This document shows, one piece after another, positions 17,301 through 26,514 of a stretch of DNA of 64,000 bases. Origin of the DNA: JADFXI01 sp963784135 (GTDB taxonomy: Bacteria > Nitrospirota > Thermodesulfovibrionia > Thermodesulfovibrionales > Dissulfurispiraceae); NCBI GenBank assembly GCA_963784135.1, contig CAWAQG010000008.1:186001-250000 (forward strand). The letters run 5' to 3'. Position 1 is the stretch's first letter, and every line of letters starts with the position of its first letter. A program made the position numbers and the translations under genes. The notes beneath the pieces are model-generated. The model ran no database searches. It worked only from the letters and a program-made list of their open reading frames with translations, and had not been told where the DNA came from.

Positions 17301-17790
17301 CCGGGCGGACATCTGCGTTGCAGGCATTATCAGCGATATAAAGAGCAAGGCCCGGGAGAAGGGAGTGACTGCGTTTCTCTCGCTGGAGGATGAAACCGGA
17401 AGCGGCGATATACTGGTGTACCCTGCTCTGTACAGGGAGCTTGCGCCGGTCCTGAAGAAAGGCAATGTGGTGATGATACGCGGCCAGGTGTTCAGGGCGG
17501 AGAAAGGGGCCAAAATTATGGCCAGGGAGATCCAGGATGTGACTGATATGGAGGTCAGCGTAAAATACGAGGTTTCGGTCAAATGCGATACTGCCGCTGC
17601 GATGAATGAAAGGTTCCGGAAAATAAGAAAGTTAATGGCTTTTGACTCGGACGGGAAAGACCGCGTATCAGTATCCTTCAGGTTTTATCTCCCCGAATAT
17701 TGTGTTATCATAGCATCTCAACTGCAGCCGGTCGGCAATTTTTTGGCAGAGGTAGAGCGGATTACGGGCGGCACGGTGAAAGTATATTGA
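14344..17790 (+). CDS. dnaE: DNA polymerase III alpha subunit (DnaE)
   Basis: Replicative polymerase catalytic subunit. The N-terminal PHP domain starts HLHTEYSLLDGAIKI. The polymerase core has PGRGSAAGSLVAYC, the acidic MPDIDVDF and GLKTLTVL. A helix-hairpin-helix region (GLEAVKGVG) and a C-terminal OB fold (about residues 990-1070) follow. Length 1148 is normal for DnaE1. The sequence begins MQHSYFVPLHLHTEYS; the ATG has only a weak site upstream. accA follows after 28 bp on the same strand, a frequent arrangement (dnaE-accA). Confidence 0.97.
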   Translation: MQHSYFVPLHLHTEYSLLDGAIKIDELIEQAAAYKMPALAITDHGNLCGAVEFYKKAVKRGIKPIIGCEVYVAPGSRFDRTKTNLDSNLAEEAAFHLILLARDSAGYKNLTTLVTKAYLEGFYYKPRIDKDILEQYSGGLIGLSACLKGEVPYYLRYGNQDKAREAALRYKNILGPENFYLEIQHNGLPEQDAVNRQLIELAGELHIPLVATNDCHYLKKEDARAHDILLCIQTGKTVKDVKRLKMATDEFYFKSPDEMKNAFREVPEAIDNTRLIAERCNLEFSLGRSLLPRYEAPEGTTPDKYLEALAAKGLQAKMKDAIPVNYTDRLAMELNVIKKMGYASYFLIVWDFISYARSRDIPVGPGRGSAAGSLVAYCLDITEIDPIKYNLLFERFLNPERISMPDIDVDFCKDRRQEVIDYVAGKYGVDHVAQIITFGTMAAKAAIRDVGRVLDIPYAEVDRIAKLVPANNVTINDAIKLEPQLKELYNNNQTVKELLDIATRLEGLSRHASTHAAGVVIAPEPLTDFTALYKNPSESTVTTQFDMGAIESVGLLKFDFLGLKTLTVLNKTVEYIKQQGKQLVLSEILLDDEATYKLLSSGETTGIFQLESDGMRDILVKMHPNRFEDLIALVALYRPGPIGSGMIDDFIKRKRGETEVEYELPQLKAILDETYGVILYQEQVMRIANRIANFSLGQADLLRRAMGKKKPEEMEKQKEVFISGAVANGVPERKAARLFELMAFFAEYGFNKSHSAAYAYLAYQTAYLKAHYPVEFMTANLSVDMGDTDKVVKLINECRSMAIEILPPDINMSEREFRIFGNLVRFGLEAVKGVGSAAIEVMLKERQNGTFTSFGDFLKRVDNKRVNKKVIESLIKAGAFDSLYKGSGEASPDQLRTAHDATPNWARAKAMETFSSPSRGNGLGPGLFGEADSDDDMLQPWDEKTLLQYEKEALGFYISGHPLSRYRRMLTTIDVNRISDIADKEDRADICVAGIISDIKSKAREKGVTAFLSLEDETGSGDILVYPALYRELAPVLKKGNVVMIRGQVFRAEKGAKIMAREIQDVTDMEVSVKYEVSVKCDTAAAMNERFRKIRKLMAFDSDGKDRVSVSFRFYLPEYCVIIASQLQPVGNFLAEVERITGGTVKVY

Positions 17791-17818
17791 AAAATTCGCT
17801 TAATGGAGCACACTGATT

Positions 17819-18796
17819 ATGAGTTATTACCTTGATTTTGAAAAGCCGCTTGAAGAGCTTGAAACAAAGATAGAGGAACTCAGAAAGCTTTCCGACGGCA
17901 GCGAAATAGATATCGCCTCTGAGATAAAACGCCTCGAAAAAAAGGCCAAAGAAATACGGTCGGATATTTTTTCACATCTTACGCCCTGGCATAAAAACAT
18001 GATTGCGCGGCATCCCGAACGGCCATACACACTCGATTACATTAACCTGATTGTCCAGGATTTTATTGAACTGCATGGTGACAGGAGGTTCGGTGATGAC
18101 CCTGCCATTGTCGGCGGCCTCGGGAAAATCAATGGCGCATCGGTGGTAGTTATAGGACACCAGAAGGGCAGAGGAACGAAGGAAAGGATTTTCAGGAATT
18201 TCGGACAGCCCCATCCGGAAGGATACAGGAAGGCGTTAAGGCTGATGCGGCTGGCTGAGCGCTTTAAGAGGCCGGTGGTCACCTTTATCGATACACAGGG
18301 GGCATACCCGGGCATGGGTGCGGAAAAAAGAGGCCAGGCAGAGGCGATTGCCGTCAATCTGATGGAGATGTCAAGGCTCAAAGTGCCGATAATTTCAATC
18401 GTTATCGGCGAGGGCGGCAGCGGCGGCGCCCTTGCCCTGAGTGTTGCAGACCGGCTCTGCATGCTGGAGCACTCCGTCTATTCCGTTATCTCTCCGGAGG
18501 GCTGCGCGGCGATTCTCTGGAAAAGAAATGGCGACCTGTCGACAGATGACTTTTCCAGAGCGGCCAATGCCCTTAAGGTCACGGCACAGGACCTGAAGGC
18601 ATTCAAAATAATCGATGATATCATCCCCGAACCGCCGGGCGGCGCTCACCGTGACCCTGATGCCACTGCAAAACGCATGGCCGAGTATATTACAAAATCA
18701 CTGGACGCCATTAAATCGAAAACGCCGGGGAAGCTCATCGAAGAGCGGTACAAGAAGATCCGTAAGATAGGCAGCCTTATTCAAACAGAGCAGTAA
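17819..18796 (+). CDS. accA: Acetyl-CoA carboxylase carboxyltransferase subunit alpha
   Basis: Transfers the carboxyl group from biotin to acetyl-CoA, with AccD, in the first step of fatty acid synthesis. Seen: the N-terminal LDFEKPLEELETKIEELR helix, HPERPYTLDYI, IGHQKGRGTKERIFRNFGQP, and oxyanion-hole glycines in GEGGSGGALA. Length 325 is typical. It lies 28 bp after dnaE, probably co-transcribed. Its last 20 bp overlap the convergent ftsY. Confidence 0.97.
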   Translation: MSYYLDFEKPLEELETKIEELRKLSDGSEIDIASEIKRLEKKAKEIRSDIFSHLTPWHKNMIARHPERPYTLDYINLIVQDFIELHGDRRFGDDPAIVGGLGKINGASVVVIGHQKGRGTKERIFRNFGQPHPEGYRKALRLMRLAERFKRPVVTFIDTQGAYPGMGAEKRGQAEAIAVNLMEMSRLKVPIISIVIGEGGSGGALALSVADRLCMLEHSVYSVISPEGCAAILWKRNGDLSTDDFSRAANALKVTAQDLKAFKIIDDIIPEPPGGAHRDPDATAKRMAEYITKSLDAIKSKTPGKLIEERYKKIRKIGSLIQTEQ

Positions 18797-19682
18797 CGAA
18801 CTCGGATGGATTGAAATCCTTTAGGTCATCCACTCCTTCGCCTACGCCTATAAGCCTGACCGGAATGCCAAGTTCTTTTTTTATCGCAAAGATTATGCCG
18901 CCTTTTGCGGTCCCGTCCAGTTTTGTCAGGGCAATGCCGGTGACTCCTACCGCCTCATTAAATATATGCGCCTGCCTGAGCGCATTCTGCCCTGTTGTCG
19001 CATCTACTACGAGTAGAATTTCCTGTGGTGCATCGGGCATCGCTTTTTTAATGACGCGGTTTATTTTTTTCAGCTCGTCCATAAGCTGGCTCTTTGTGTG
19101 GAGCCTTCCCGCAGTGTCGATGATGGCTACATCGGTCCGGCGCGCCTTTGCCGCTTCAACGGCATCGAAAGCGACAGAGGCAGGGTCTGAGCCGCTCTGG
19201 TGTTTTATTATTTCGGCGCCGGTGCGTTGGGCCCATATTTCGAGCTGCTCGATTGCCGCCGCCCTGAAGGTGTCTCCCGCAGCGATTAGTACCGAGTTTC
19301 CTTCAGATATGAAACGTGCTGCAAGCTTCCCGATGGTAGTGGTTTTGCCGACACCATTGACACCAACGGTCAGGATGACAAAGGGCTTTTCTCCGAAAGT
19401 GACCAAAGGCTGATGAATGCCCAGCAGCGAGACCATTTGGGACCTCAGAGCGGTCTTGACGTCTCCGGACGTGCGTATCTCGCCCGACGTTACTTTCCCC
19501 CTGAGAAAGCCGGCAATTTCAGCGGCGGCCTCTGCGCCGAGATCAGAGGTTATGAGTATCTCTTCAATAGCATCGATCGCGGCGGCATCGACCGTCCGGT
19601 CCAGCAGAACGGTTTCGACGCGCTCGACAAGGTTCTTTTTTGTCTTCGAAAGACCTGATTTCAGTTTATCGAGAAAGCCCAT
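18777..19682 (-). CDS. ftsY: Signal recognition particle receptor FtsY
   Basis: GTPase that docks SRP-ribosome complexes at the membrane Sec translocon. N domain about residues 1-90, then the SRP-type G domain with GVNGVGKTTTIGKLA, DTAGR, TKLDGTAKGG and a C-terminal GVGEGVDDL. The acidic A domain of E. coli FtsY is absent; short forms such as this are common. The start MGFLDKLKSG was chosen because it matches the family N-terminus; an in-frame ATG six codons upstream is possible. Neither has a strong ribosome binding site. Confidence 0.95.
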   Translation of the reverse strand: MGFLDKLKSGLSKTKKNLVERVETVLLDRTVDAAAIDAIEEILITSDLGAEAAAEIAGFLRGKVTSGEIRTSGDVKTALRSQMVSLLGIHQPLVTFGEKPFVILTVGVNGVGKTTTIGKLAARFISEGNSVLIAAGDTFRAAAIEQLEIWAQRTGAEIIKHQSGSDPASVAFDAVEAAKARRTDVAIIDTAGRLHTKSQLMDELKKINRVIKKAMPDAPQEILLVVDATTGQNALRQAHIFNEAVGVTGIALTKLDGTAKGGIIFAIKKELGIPVRLIGVGEGVDDLKDFNPSEFVTALFE

Positions 19683-19759
19683 AATGAATATGTGCGGCAT
19701 AAGGGGCGAGGCTGAATAACAGTCACGTCTTAAACTGCCTGCCTTCAGGCCCCTCCCCG

Positions 19760-21580
19760 CTACTGGTGAAGATTAACGGAGATGGCGTTCTTTTCTTTTG
19801 TTACATGGAATTTGGACGGCTTCAGGAGTTCAATCTTCACAGTAACCATACCCTTGTCCTGAGCAGCCTCATCAACCATAATGTCCCCGATGAACGATGA
19901 GGTAAACTTGTATGATTTTTCCACCTTGCTCTCAACGGGTTGTATTTTAAGTATGACCCACCTCTTGCCCTCTATCATTTCGGTTGTTGCATCGTATTTT
20001 AATGAACTGTTGATGCCGGGTATATTTACTGTAATAACGGACTTCTTTTTGGACTCGACCAGTGATATATTGTTTATATTAAGCTGGCGGGTCCCCCTGG
20101 CCTTCGCTTCTTTTACCCTCTTCTCTTTTTTTAATTCTTTTAATTCTCTTGCCCTTTCTTTTTTTGTCTTTTTAGTTTGTTTTACAGCTGCAACTGCCTT
20201 GCCCTGCTGCTTTTCGACTGCAGGCGCCGCTTTCTTAACAGGGACCGGCGGCTGAGGCTGAACAGGAGATGAAGGTGTTGAGGTCTTTGCAGAGGACGCC
20301 GTGATGGTGAAGGCCTCGGACTTGTTGTACTGCACTTCAACCACTGCGTTCCCATTAATGAATTCCGATGCAGGTATCTTGTTCGGCACGAGTGTCCCGC
20401 TTCCGGTAGTGGTCAGGAGCACGTCAGGGCCGACCAGATTGTAATTCTTTATGACATGGTTAAGCTGATTATAGACAGTCACTTTCAGCTTGAATTTCTG
20501 ACCGGCCATTGCTGATTCCGGTGTCGTAACCTCGTACCGTTCCGGAACGGGAGATACTGCATGAATTGTCTCTGTCGAACCTTTTTGTCCTTTGACGCTG
20601 TCAGTGGCTACTATGGCTATGTCTTCCGCAATATCATACCGCAGGTCTACTTTTGCCTGTCCGTTCACGAACTCATAAGCCGGGATCGTAGCAGGGAAAG
20701 GCTTTAATCTGCCTGTAGAGGTGATTGACACGCCGTTACCGGTGGTCCCGTAGGTGGACACCACATTGTTAAAGCGGTCAACAGCTACAATGGACACCTC
20801 AAAAGGCTCGCCTGCAATAACGTCTTTCGGAGCGAATAGTTTAAATGAATTCAGGGGGCCGCTGTTAATTTCGATCTTATCGCTGCTTCCGACACTTCCT
20901 GAAATCAGGTCCTTGGCATCGATTTGGGCCGATCCGGATTTTTGCGATACAAGTAAGATAGAAACCGATCCATTCTTGATATCGGGTATGGACGGCATAT
21001 CGACTTTGAGGTCTGCATCGCCTTTGAAGATAAGGTTAATGTCTTTCCCGGGAATGGGATCCAGCACTGTATTGCCGTATGCATCTTTTGCGATTATTCT
21101 CAAATCAAAGGGCTCACCAGCCTGTGCGATGCGGGGGGTTTTTATCACAAAGGAAGTCAGCTTATTTGGGAAAACGGTCAGGTCTTTTGAAACGATGGGA
21201 ATGGGACTCCCGCTTTCACGGACAGCAAGAGTAAACGGCTCGGCAACTTTGTCCGCCAGCGTGACGACCAACACCCCGTTTGAAAATGAGGATGACTTAA
21301 AGGACGTGGGCGTTACAAGAGCTGATCCGGTGACCCATATCTGGAACTCTCTCTCAGTATCGCCGAAATTAAAAAGCACGTTGTTGAAGGCATCCACTGC
21401 CTGAAGACTCAGGGTGGTGTCCTCTCCCGCAACGATCTTTTCAGGAAGCGCGATGTTAAAGTGATCGAATTTCCCGGGGTTTATAAGAATCTCTCCTGCA
21501 ACTGAAAACGAGGGCGCAACTATCGTCAGGGTTATCAGCAATTGCAGAAAAATTAAGAGCTTTTGCATTCTTTGTAGCAT
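19760..21580 (-). CDS. Secreted Ig-like repeat protein with C-terminal AMIN-like domain
   Basis: Starts with a signal peptide (hydrophobic core about residues 7-24, cleavage near SVAGE). Roughly four ~100-residue repeats follow, each opening with a variant of AGEPFDLRIIAKDAYGNTV, which resembles bacterial Ig-like/invasin domains. A lysine/glutamate-rich linker (about 450-500) leads to a C-terminal domain like AMIN (NISLVESKKKSVITVNIPG). AMIN domains target periplasmic proteins to the envelope, for example PilQ and AmiC. It may be a peptidoglycan- or pilus-associated scaffold. AGGGGG lies eight bases before the ATG. It is a single gene on its strand, with no pil genes nearby. Confidence 0.65.
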   Translation of the reverse strand: MLQRMQKLLIFLQLLITLTIVAPSFSVAGEILINPGKFDHFNIALPEKIVAGEDTTLSLQAVDAFNNVLFNFGDTEREFQIWVTGSALVTPTSFKSSSFSNGVLVVTLADKVAEPFTLAVRESGSPIPIVSKDLTVFPNKLTSFVIKTPRIAQAGEPFDLRIIAKDAYGNTVLDPIPGKDINLIFKGDADLKVDMPSIPDIKNGSVSILLVSQKSGSAQIDAKDLISGSVGSSDKIEINSGPLNSFKLFAPKDVIAGEPFEVSIVAVDRFNNVVSTYGTTGNGVSITSTGRLKPFPATIPAYEFVNGQAKVDLRYDIAEDIAIVATDSVKGQKGSTETIHAVSPVPERYEVTTPESAMAGQKFKLKVTVYNQLNHVIKNYNLVGPDVLLTTTGSGTLVPNKIPASEFINGNAVVEVQYNKSEAFTITASSAKTSTPSSPVQPQPPVPVKKAAPAVEKQQGKAVAAVKQTKKTKKERARELKELKKEKRVKEAKARGTRQLNINNISLVESKKKSVITVNIPGINSSLKYDATTEMIEGKRWVILKIQPVESKVEKSYKFTSSFIGDIMVDEAAQDKGMVTVKIELLKPSKFHVTKEKNAISVNLHQ

Positions 21581-21828
21581 ATTAAAAACCCCCTATAGTT
21601 ATATTAATTTCTTGTCTATTATATTTTTCCAAACGAAGTATATCATAAAATAGTGCAAATAGATATTTCTATCCTAATGTATTATATTAATGAGCAATAT
21701 AGTAGCATAACACATTAAATTTTACCACTTATAAACGCACCCGGGTTGTTTGTCATGGAACTTGTGCAACCACACAACCATGACTATCGCCCCCTGGCGC
21801 CAATGTCCTTGAAAAAATTGGAGGTAAT

Positions 21829-22248
21829 TTGGTAGTATTAACAATGCCTGGGGAGATTGCAAAGGCCGGCTTATTGCTGCGTGCGATAGCAAAGCTGGTT
21901 GATTTTATTATTATCGCTATAGCGATAAAGGCTGTCCCCCAGGTGGGGTATTTTGCCGGCCTCGCCTACCTTCTTATCAGCGATGGTCTTTTTGATGGAA
22001 GGAGCCTGGGGAAGAAGATAATTCGCTTGAGAGTGATCTCGACGGAGACCGGAAATCCCGCGACTTTCAGGGATTCGATGGTGAGAAACATCACTCTTGG
22101 CTTCTCTCTCCTTCTGTACAAGATACCGCTGCTCGGTTGGATTTTTGCTCTGCTCATCACTGTGCTGGAGTTCCTGCTGATGCTCGGCAATGAGGAGGGC
22201 TTGAGACTTGGCGATGATCTGGCGAATACCAAAGTCGTTGAAGGGTGA
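21829..22248 (+). CDS. RDD family membrane protein
   Basis: Small integral membrane protein (about 139 residues, three predicted membrane segments) with RDD-family features: an R-x-x-x-x-x-D near the first helix (LLRAIAKLVDFI) and DGRSLGKKIIRLRVI before the second. The function of RDD proteins is mostly unknown; some transport ions. The start is a TTG close behind GGAGGT; an in-frame ATG five codons later has poorer spacing. It lies 35 bp before mreB and may be transcribed with the cell-shape genes. Upstream, 21581-21828 is an AT-rich intergenic region with no clear feature. Confidence 0.7.
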   Translation: MVVLTMPGEIAKAGLLLRAIAKLVDFIIIAIAIKAVPQVGYFAGLAYLLISDGLFDGRSLGKKIIRLRVISTETGNPATFRDSMVRNITLGFSLLLYKIPLLGWIFALLITVLEFLLMLGNEEGLRLGDDLANTKVVEG

Positions 22249-22283
22249 TATGTGTATCAGCTATAAGCTAAAGGGGGGTAGGA

Positions 22284-23315
22284 GTGTTCATTCATAAAAT
22301 ACTTGGCATGTTCTCGAATGATCTCGCGATTGATCTGGGGACAGCAAATACACTTGTTTACGTGAAGGGGAGGGGCATTATCTGCAACGAGGCTTCTGTT
22401 GTGGTAATCAGAAGAGACAATAAACTCCCTGTAGCGGTCGGCATAGAGGCAAAAGAAATGCTGGGGAAGACACCCTCGAATATTCTTGCTATCAGGCCGA
22501 TGAAAGACGGCGTCATTGCGGATTTTGACGCAACGGAAGTCATGCTTAAATATTTTATTACAAAGGCCCACAACCGGAAGAGCTTTGTCTCTCCACGCGT
22601 GATAATAGGCGTGCCGTCCGGTATCACGCAAGTGGAACAGCGCGCGGTCAAGGATGCCGCCCATGCTTCGGGAGCGCGCGAGGTGTACCTTATAGAGGAG
22701 CCGATGGCAGCGGCGGTGGGGGTCGGCCTGCCGGTTGGCGAGCCGTCGGGCAATATGATAGTGGACATCGGCGGGGGCACCACCGATGTAGCGGTGATAT
22801 CACTTGACGGAATTGTCTACAGCAAGGCGGTGCGGGTAGGCGGCGACAAGATGGACGAGTCAATTATGGCTTATATCAAGCGCAAATACAATCTTATGAT
22901 AGGGGAGCGGACTTCCGAGCGGATAAAGATTGACCTTGGCTCGGCTTATCCGAGCGATAACGCGGAGCCCATGGAGATCAAAGGGAGGGACCTCGTGTCC
23001 GGCATCCCAAAGGCGATTAACGTTACCGAGGATGAGATACGGGAAGCGCTGCAGGAGAGTATCGGGCTTATTCTCGATACAATCAAAGTCACGCTTGAAA
23101 ACACGCCTCCTGAGCTTGCTGCCGATATTGTTGACAAAGGTATTGTTCTGGCAGGAGGAGGCGCTTTGTTGAAAGGGCTTGATATCCTGATCAGAGAACA
23201 GACGGGGGTGCCGGTGATTCTTCCCGACGATCCTCTTACCGCGGTGGTCAGAGGGTGCGGAATGATGCTCGATAAGCTGGAACTTCTTCAAAAGGTTGCC
23301 ATCAGCACTAATTAA
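22284..23315 (+). CDS. mreB: Rod-shape-determining protein MreB
   Basis: Bacterial actin homologue that guides lateral-wall synthesis. Actin-like phosphate loops are visible: DLGTANTLVYVKGRGI near residue 13, DIGGGTTDVAVISL near residue 160, and GGGALLKGLD near residue 285. Length 343 is typical. The start is GTG with AAGGGGGG six bases upstream; an internal ATG (MFSNDLAID) is an alternative. It leads the mreB-mreC-mreD-mrdA-rodA cluster; the stop overlaps the mreC start (TAATG). Confidence 0.97.
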   Translation: MFIHKILGMFSNDLAIDLGTANTLVYVKGRGIICNEASVVVIRRDNKLPVAVGIEAKEMLGKTPSNILAIRPMKDGVIADFDATEVMLKYFITKAHNRKSFVSPRVIIGVPSGITQVEQRAVKDAAHASGAREVYLIEEPMAAAVGVGLPVGEPSGNMIVDIGGGTTDVAVISLDGIVYSKAVRVGGDKMDESIMAYIKRKYNLMIGERTSERIKIDLGSAYPSDNAEPMEIKGRDLVSGIPKAINVTEDEIREALQESIGLILDTIKVTLENTPPELAADIVDKGIVLAGGGALLKGLDILIREQTGVPVILPDDPLTAVVRGCGMMLDKLELLQKVAISTN

Positions 23316-24109
23316 TGTCAAAAGGTAGAAAGAGACTGCTTATCCTGTTTGTCCTTGTCTCGGCAGCCCTTGCACTAATGAGTTACCAGCATAATAAAAA
23401 GGCGTTTTCTTTTTTTGATGAAGTAATATCCTACCCGTATTACGCGCTCAACGAATTCACGTCGAACACCGATATTACGATTAGAAGGATGCGGCGTGCC
23501 TTTGAGGAAAATAAGCTGCTCAGGAAAGAGGTCGCCCAACTCCAGCTCGAAAAACAGCAATACAGTGAGATAATTTTGGAAAATGAACGGCTTAAGGCGC
23601 TGCTGTCGTTCAAAGACCAGGCGCCGGGATATGTGACGGCAGCCAGGGTCATAGCGCGGGGATCAGACAGGCTGCTGAACATAGTCATTCTTGACAAAGG
23701 GGAAAAAAGCGGAATAGAAAAGGGCATGGCTGTCATTACACCTCAGGGACTTGTCGGCAAGGTTTATTCAGTGCAGGATTCTTTTTCGGACGTGCTGCTC
23801 CTGAAGGATTTAAACTTTTCAGTAGCGGTCAGGCTGCAGAAAAGCCGGCGCGAGGGTGTCGTATCAGGGACGGGTTATGACTATTGTTTACTGAAATATG
23901 TTCCTCCCGAGGAGAACGTGGTAAAGGGAGAAACGGTAATAACGTCGGGCTCTGACGGGATATTCCCCGAGGGCCTGCCGGTCGGCGTGGTCAGTAAAGT
24001 GAAAAAAGAAGGGATAGAATTTTTTCAATACATAGAGGCACAGCCTTTTCAGTCGAGCGAGAAGCTGGAAGACGTGATTGTGCTGAAACGGGTGCTCTCC
24101 AACAGTTAA
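23315..24109 (+). CDS. mreC: Rod-shape-determining protein MreC
   Basis: Inner-membrane protein with a periplasmic domain that links MreB to the elongasome. One N-terminal membrane segment (residues 6-21), a coiled coil (about 50-90, EENKLLRKEVAQLQLEKQQ), then the two beta-barrel MreC domain (RVIARGSDRLLNIVILDKG, GMAVITPQGLVGKV). Length 264. The start overlaps the mreB stop, so translation is coupled. The ATG lacks a separate site. Confidence 0.95.
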   Translation: MSKGRKRLLILFVLVSAALALMSYQHNKKAFSFFDEVISYPYYALNEFTSNTDITIRRMRRAFEENKLLRKEVAQLQLEKQQYSEIILENERLKALLSFKDQAPGYVTAARVIARGSDRLLNIVILDKGEKSGIEKGMAVITPQGLVGKVYSVQDSFSDVLLLKDLNFSVAVRLQKSRREGVVSGTGYDYCLLKYVPPEENVVKGETVITSGSDGIFPEGLPVGVVSKVKKEGIEFFQYIEAQPFQSSEKLEDVIVLKRVLSNS

Positions 24110-24119
24110 AGGGCCGGAA

Positions 24120-24602
24120 ATGAATGCTCTGAAATGGATACTCCTTACCGTGCTTGTTTTTCTTCTGCAGACGCAGTGTTCTTTTATAAGGGATTTCTCC
24201 AATCTTACTGTTATTCTTGTCTACTGTTTCGGATTGAAAAGCCACAAGCGCAACTCTGACCGTGGTTATCCGGGAAGCAAATCAGAACTTGAGGGCGTTG
24301 CATTTGGGGTGATTATCGGCCTGATGGAAGATGTTTTGTCCGGCTCGATAATAGGCCCCGGACTCCTGAGCAAGGGGCTGCTGGGGCTCATGACGCCGGT
24401 TGTTTTTACCGATATGATATTTAAATGGACACCGCTGTGGGGTGCGATCGTTGTTGTGATTTTTACGCTTTTCGATGCAATGTTGGTGGTCTGCTCGCGT
24501 ATAATGTTTACAGGGGTACATGTCACCGGCGCCATACTTTTTCAGGCCATGTGTGTTCAGTCTGTTATGAACATGCCTTTTGGCATTTTGTTGCGGCCGT
24601 GA
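24120..24602 (+). CDS. mreD: Rod-shape-determining protein MreD
   Basis: Small polytopic inner-membrane protein (160 residues, about five hydrophobic segments) of the elongasome. MreD is poorly conserved; the call rests on its position between mreC and the PBP2 gene plus family features such as GVIIGLMEDVLSGSIIGPGL, the GLxxDxxxG-like signature. It begins 10 bp after mreC. Confidence 0.88.
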   Translation: MNALKWILLTVLVFLLQTQCSFIRDFSNLTVILVYCFGLKSHKRNSDRGYPGSKSELEGVAFGVIIGLMEDVLSGSIIGPGLLSKGLLGLMTPVVFTDMIFKWTPLWGAIVVVIFTLFDAMLVVCSRIMFTGVHVTGAILFQAMCVQSVMNMPFGILLRP

Positions 24603-24693
24603 ATGACGTGGGACAAATGGACAGCATGCGACAAAAGAAGTCCCTGACAATTTTCCATAGGGGGATTTGGCATTGTCCCAGGGTGTGCGCGTG

Positions 24694-26514
24694 ATGCGGC
24701 TGAAGAAGTTACAACTTGGCTCTTATATCATTGTCGCCGTTTTTTTGTTTTTCTGTTTCAAGCTCTGGCAGCTTCAGGTCATCGAAGGAGACAAGTACAG
24801 GGCCCTGTCCGAGAGCAACAGGTTGAGAATTGTAAAAACGCCCGCCCCAAGAGGAATTATCTTTGACCGGAATGGGACCGCGCTGGTAAAGGATGTCCCC
24901 TTTTTCAGTGTCTCTATAAGCTATGAAAGCCTCAAAGGCCTGGACCTGGATGCCCTTGCAAAATTTCTCGGAGTGGAAAAGAGCGAGCTTGAGGATAAGT
25001 TGAACAGGAAAGACAACAGCCCGTTCATCCCCATTAAGCTGAAAGAGGGTCTGAGCTTTCCGGAGATTGCACATGTCGAAGCCGGGAAATCGGATTTCCC
25101 CGGCCTTTTTGTCGAGACGGAGGTGGGCAGAGAATACCTCTTCGGAAAAGTCGGCGCCCACATTATCGGTTATTTGGGCAAGTTGACTCCTGCGCAGTTT
25201 GAGAACCCGGATTACAGGAATTTTCCTCCGGACGCCCTCATAGGCCAGTGGGGCGTTGAGGGGGTTTTTGATAAAGAATTGCGGGGCACTCCCGGTGAAC
25301 GGATCATAGAGGTCGATGCCCTCGGCAGGGAATTGCGGCTTATTCAGCAGAGGCCGTCGGTGAAGGGGCAGGACATTACCCTTAGCATAGATATTGATAT
25401 CCAGAAAGCTGTTGAGGATGAGTTTAATGACAAGGCCGGCGCATTAGTGGCGATAAAACCGGATACGGGAGAAATACTTGCACTGGAAAGTCTTCCCTCT
25501 TTTGATCCCAACGAATTTTCAAGGGGCATACATTACCAGGATTGGGTGTCGCTTATAGAAGACAAGAAAAACCCGATGCTCAACAGGGCGCTTCAGAGTC
25601 AGTATCCTCCGGGATCTACTTTTAAAGTAATCATGGCAACGGCGGCACTGGAAGAAAACGCTATAGACCTGGACAAAAAGATCAATTGCACGGGTGGAAT
25701 ACACTATGGGAAATGGACCTTCGGATGCTGGAAAAAGGGAGGGCATGGTCCAATCGATTTCCATCGCGCAATCGTGGAATCGTGCGACACCTATTTTTAC
25801 GAGGTAGGCAGGAGGCTGGGCATAGATAAGATTTATAAATATGCAACTGCCCTCGGTCTCGGCAAGGAGACAGGCCTCAACCTGATGGTCAAAGAGCGGC
25901 GCGGATTGATCCCGAATACTGAATGGAAGAGGCGGACGAAGAAAATGCCCTGGTACCTTGGAGAAACATATAATGCGGCAATAGGACAGGGTTATGTTTC
26001 CGTGACCCCTGTTCAGATGGCAAGGATGATGGCGACCTTTTGCAATGGGGGTACTATCTATCCTCTCTCACTGATAAAGGGCGGGAGCAAGCCTGTCGGG
26101 CAGCTTGGATTTAAGCCTGAAACAATAGAAACGATAAAGGAGGCGCTGGCAGGAGTGGTGAATGAGCCCGGCGGCACGGCGCATTCCGCCCAGTCGCAGG
26201 CTGTTTTAATCGCCGGCAAGACCGGTACCGCACAGGTCGTCGGAAAGAAGCGGGGCGTGTCGGGCGAGAAATATATGGACCATGCATGGTTTGTCGCCTT
26301 TGCGCCTGTCGACAAACCTGAAATAGCTATCTCGGTTTTTGTTGAGCACGGCGGGCACGGCGGCACGGCAGCAGCGCCGATTGCCAAGCGGGCCATCGAG
26401 GCGTATCTTATAAAACATAAACCCGCTAAAGCCGGAGCGCCGCTATCTGCTGGGGCCGGCGGCGACTCTGGTGTTCAGGAGAAAAAGGAAAATAGTCCGG
26501 AGGTGAGGGAGTGA
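24694..26514 (+). CDS. mrdA: Penicillin-binding protein 2 (MrdA), transpeptidase of the elongasome
   Basis: Monofunctional class B PBP that cross-links peptidoglycan during elongation, working with RodA. One N-terminal membrane anchor (about residues 5-24), a pedestal domain (RGIIFDRNGTAL, then GRELRLI), and a transpeptidase domain with the three catalytic motifs STFK, SCD and KTG (GKTGTAQV). The ATG giving MRLKKLQLGSY is preferred, with AGGGTG about eight bases upstream; a TTG nine codons earlier is possible. The C-terminal ~30 residues are a glycine/lysine-rich tail. The stop overlaps rodA by four bases. Confidence 0.95.
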   Translation: MRLKKLQLGSYIIVAVFLFFCFKLWQLQVIEGDKYRALSESNRLRIVKTPAPRGIIFDRNGTALVKDVPFFSVSISYESLKGLDLDALAKFLGVEKSELEDKLNRKDNSPFIPIKLKEGLSFPEIAHVEAGKSDFPGLFVETEVGREYLFGKVGAHIIGYLGKLTPAQFENPDYRNFPPDALIGQWGVEGVFDKELRGTPGERIIEVDALGRELRLIQQRPSVKGQDITLSIDIDIQKAVEDEFNDKAGALVAIKPDTGEILALESLPSFDPNEFSRGIHYQDWVSLIEDKKNPMLNRALQSQYPPGSTFKVIMATAALEENAIDLDKKINCTGGIHYGKWTFGCWKKGGHGPIDFHRAIVESCDTYFYEVGRRLGIDKIYKYATALGLGKETGLNLMVKERRGLIPNTEWKRRTKKMPWYLGETYNAAIGQGYVSVTPVQMARMMATFCNGGTIYPLSLIKGGSKPVGQLGFKPETIETIKEALAGVVNEPGGTAHSAQSQAVLIAGKTGTAQVVGKKRGVSGEKYMDHAWFVAFAPVDKPEIAISVFVEHGGHGGTAAAPIAKRAIEAYLIKHKPAKAGAPLSAGAGGDSGVQEKKENSPEVRE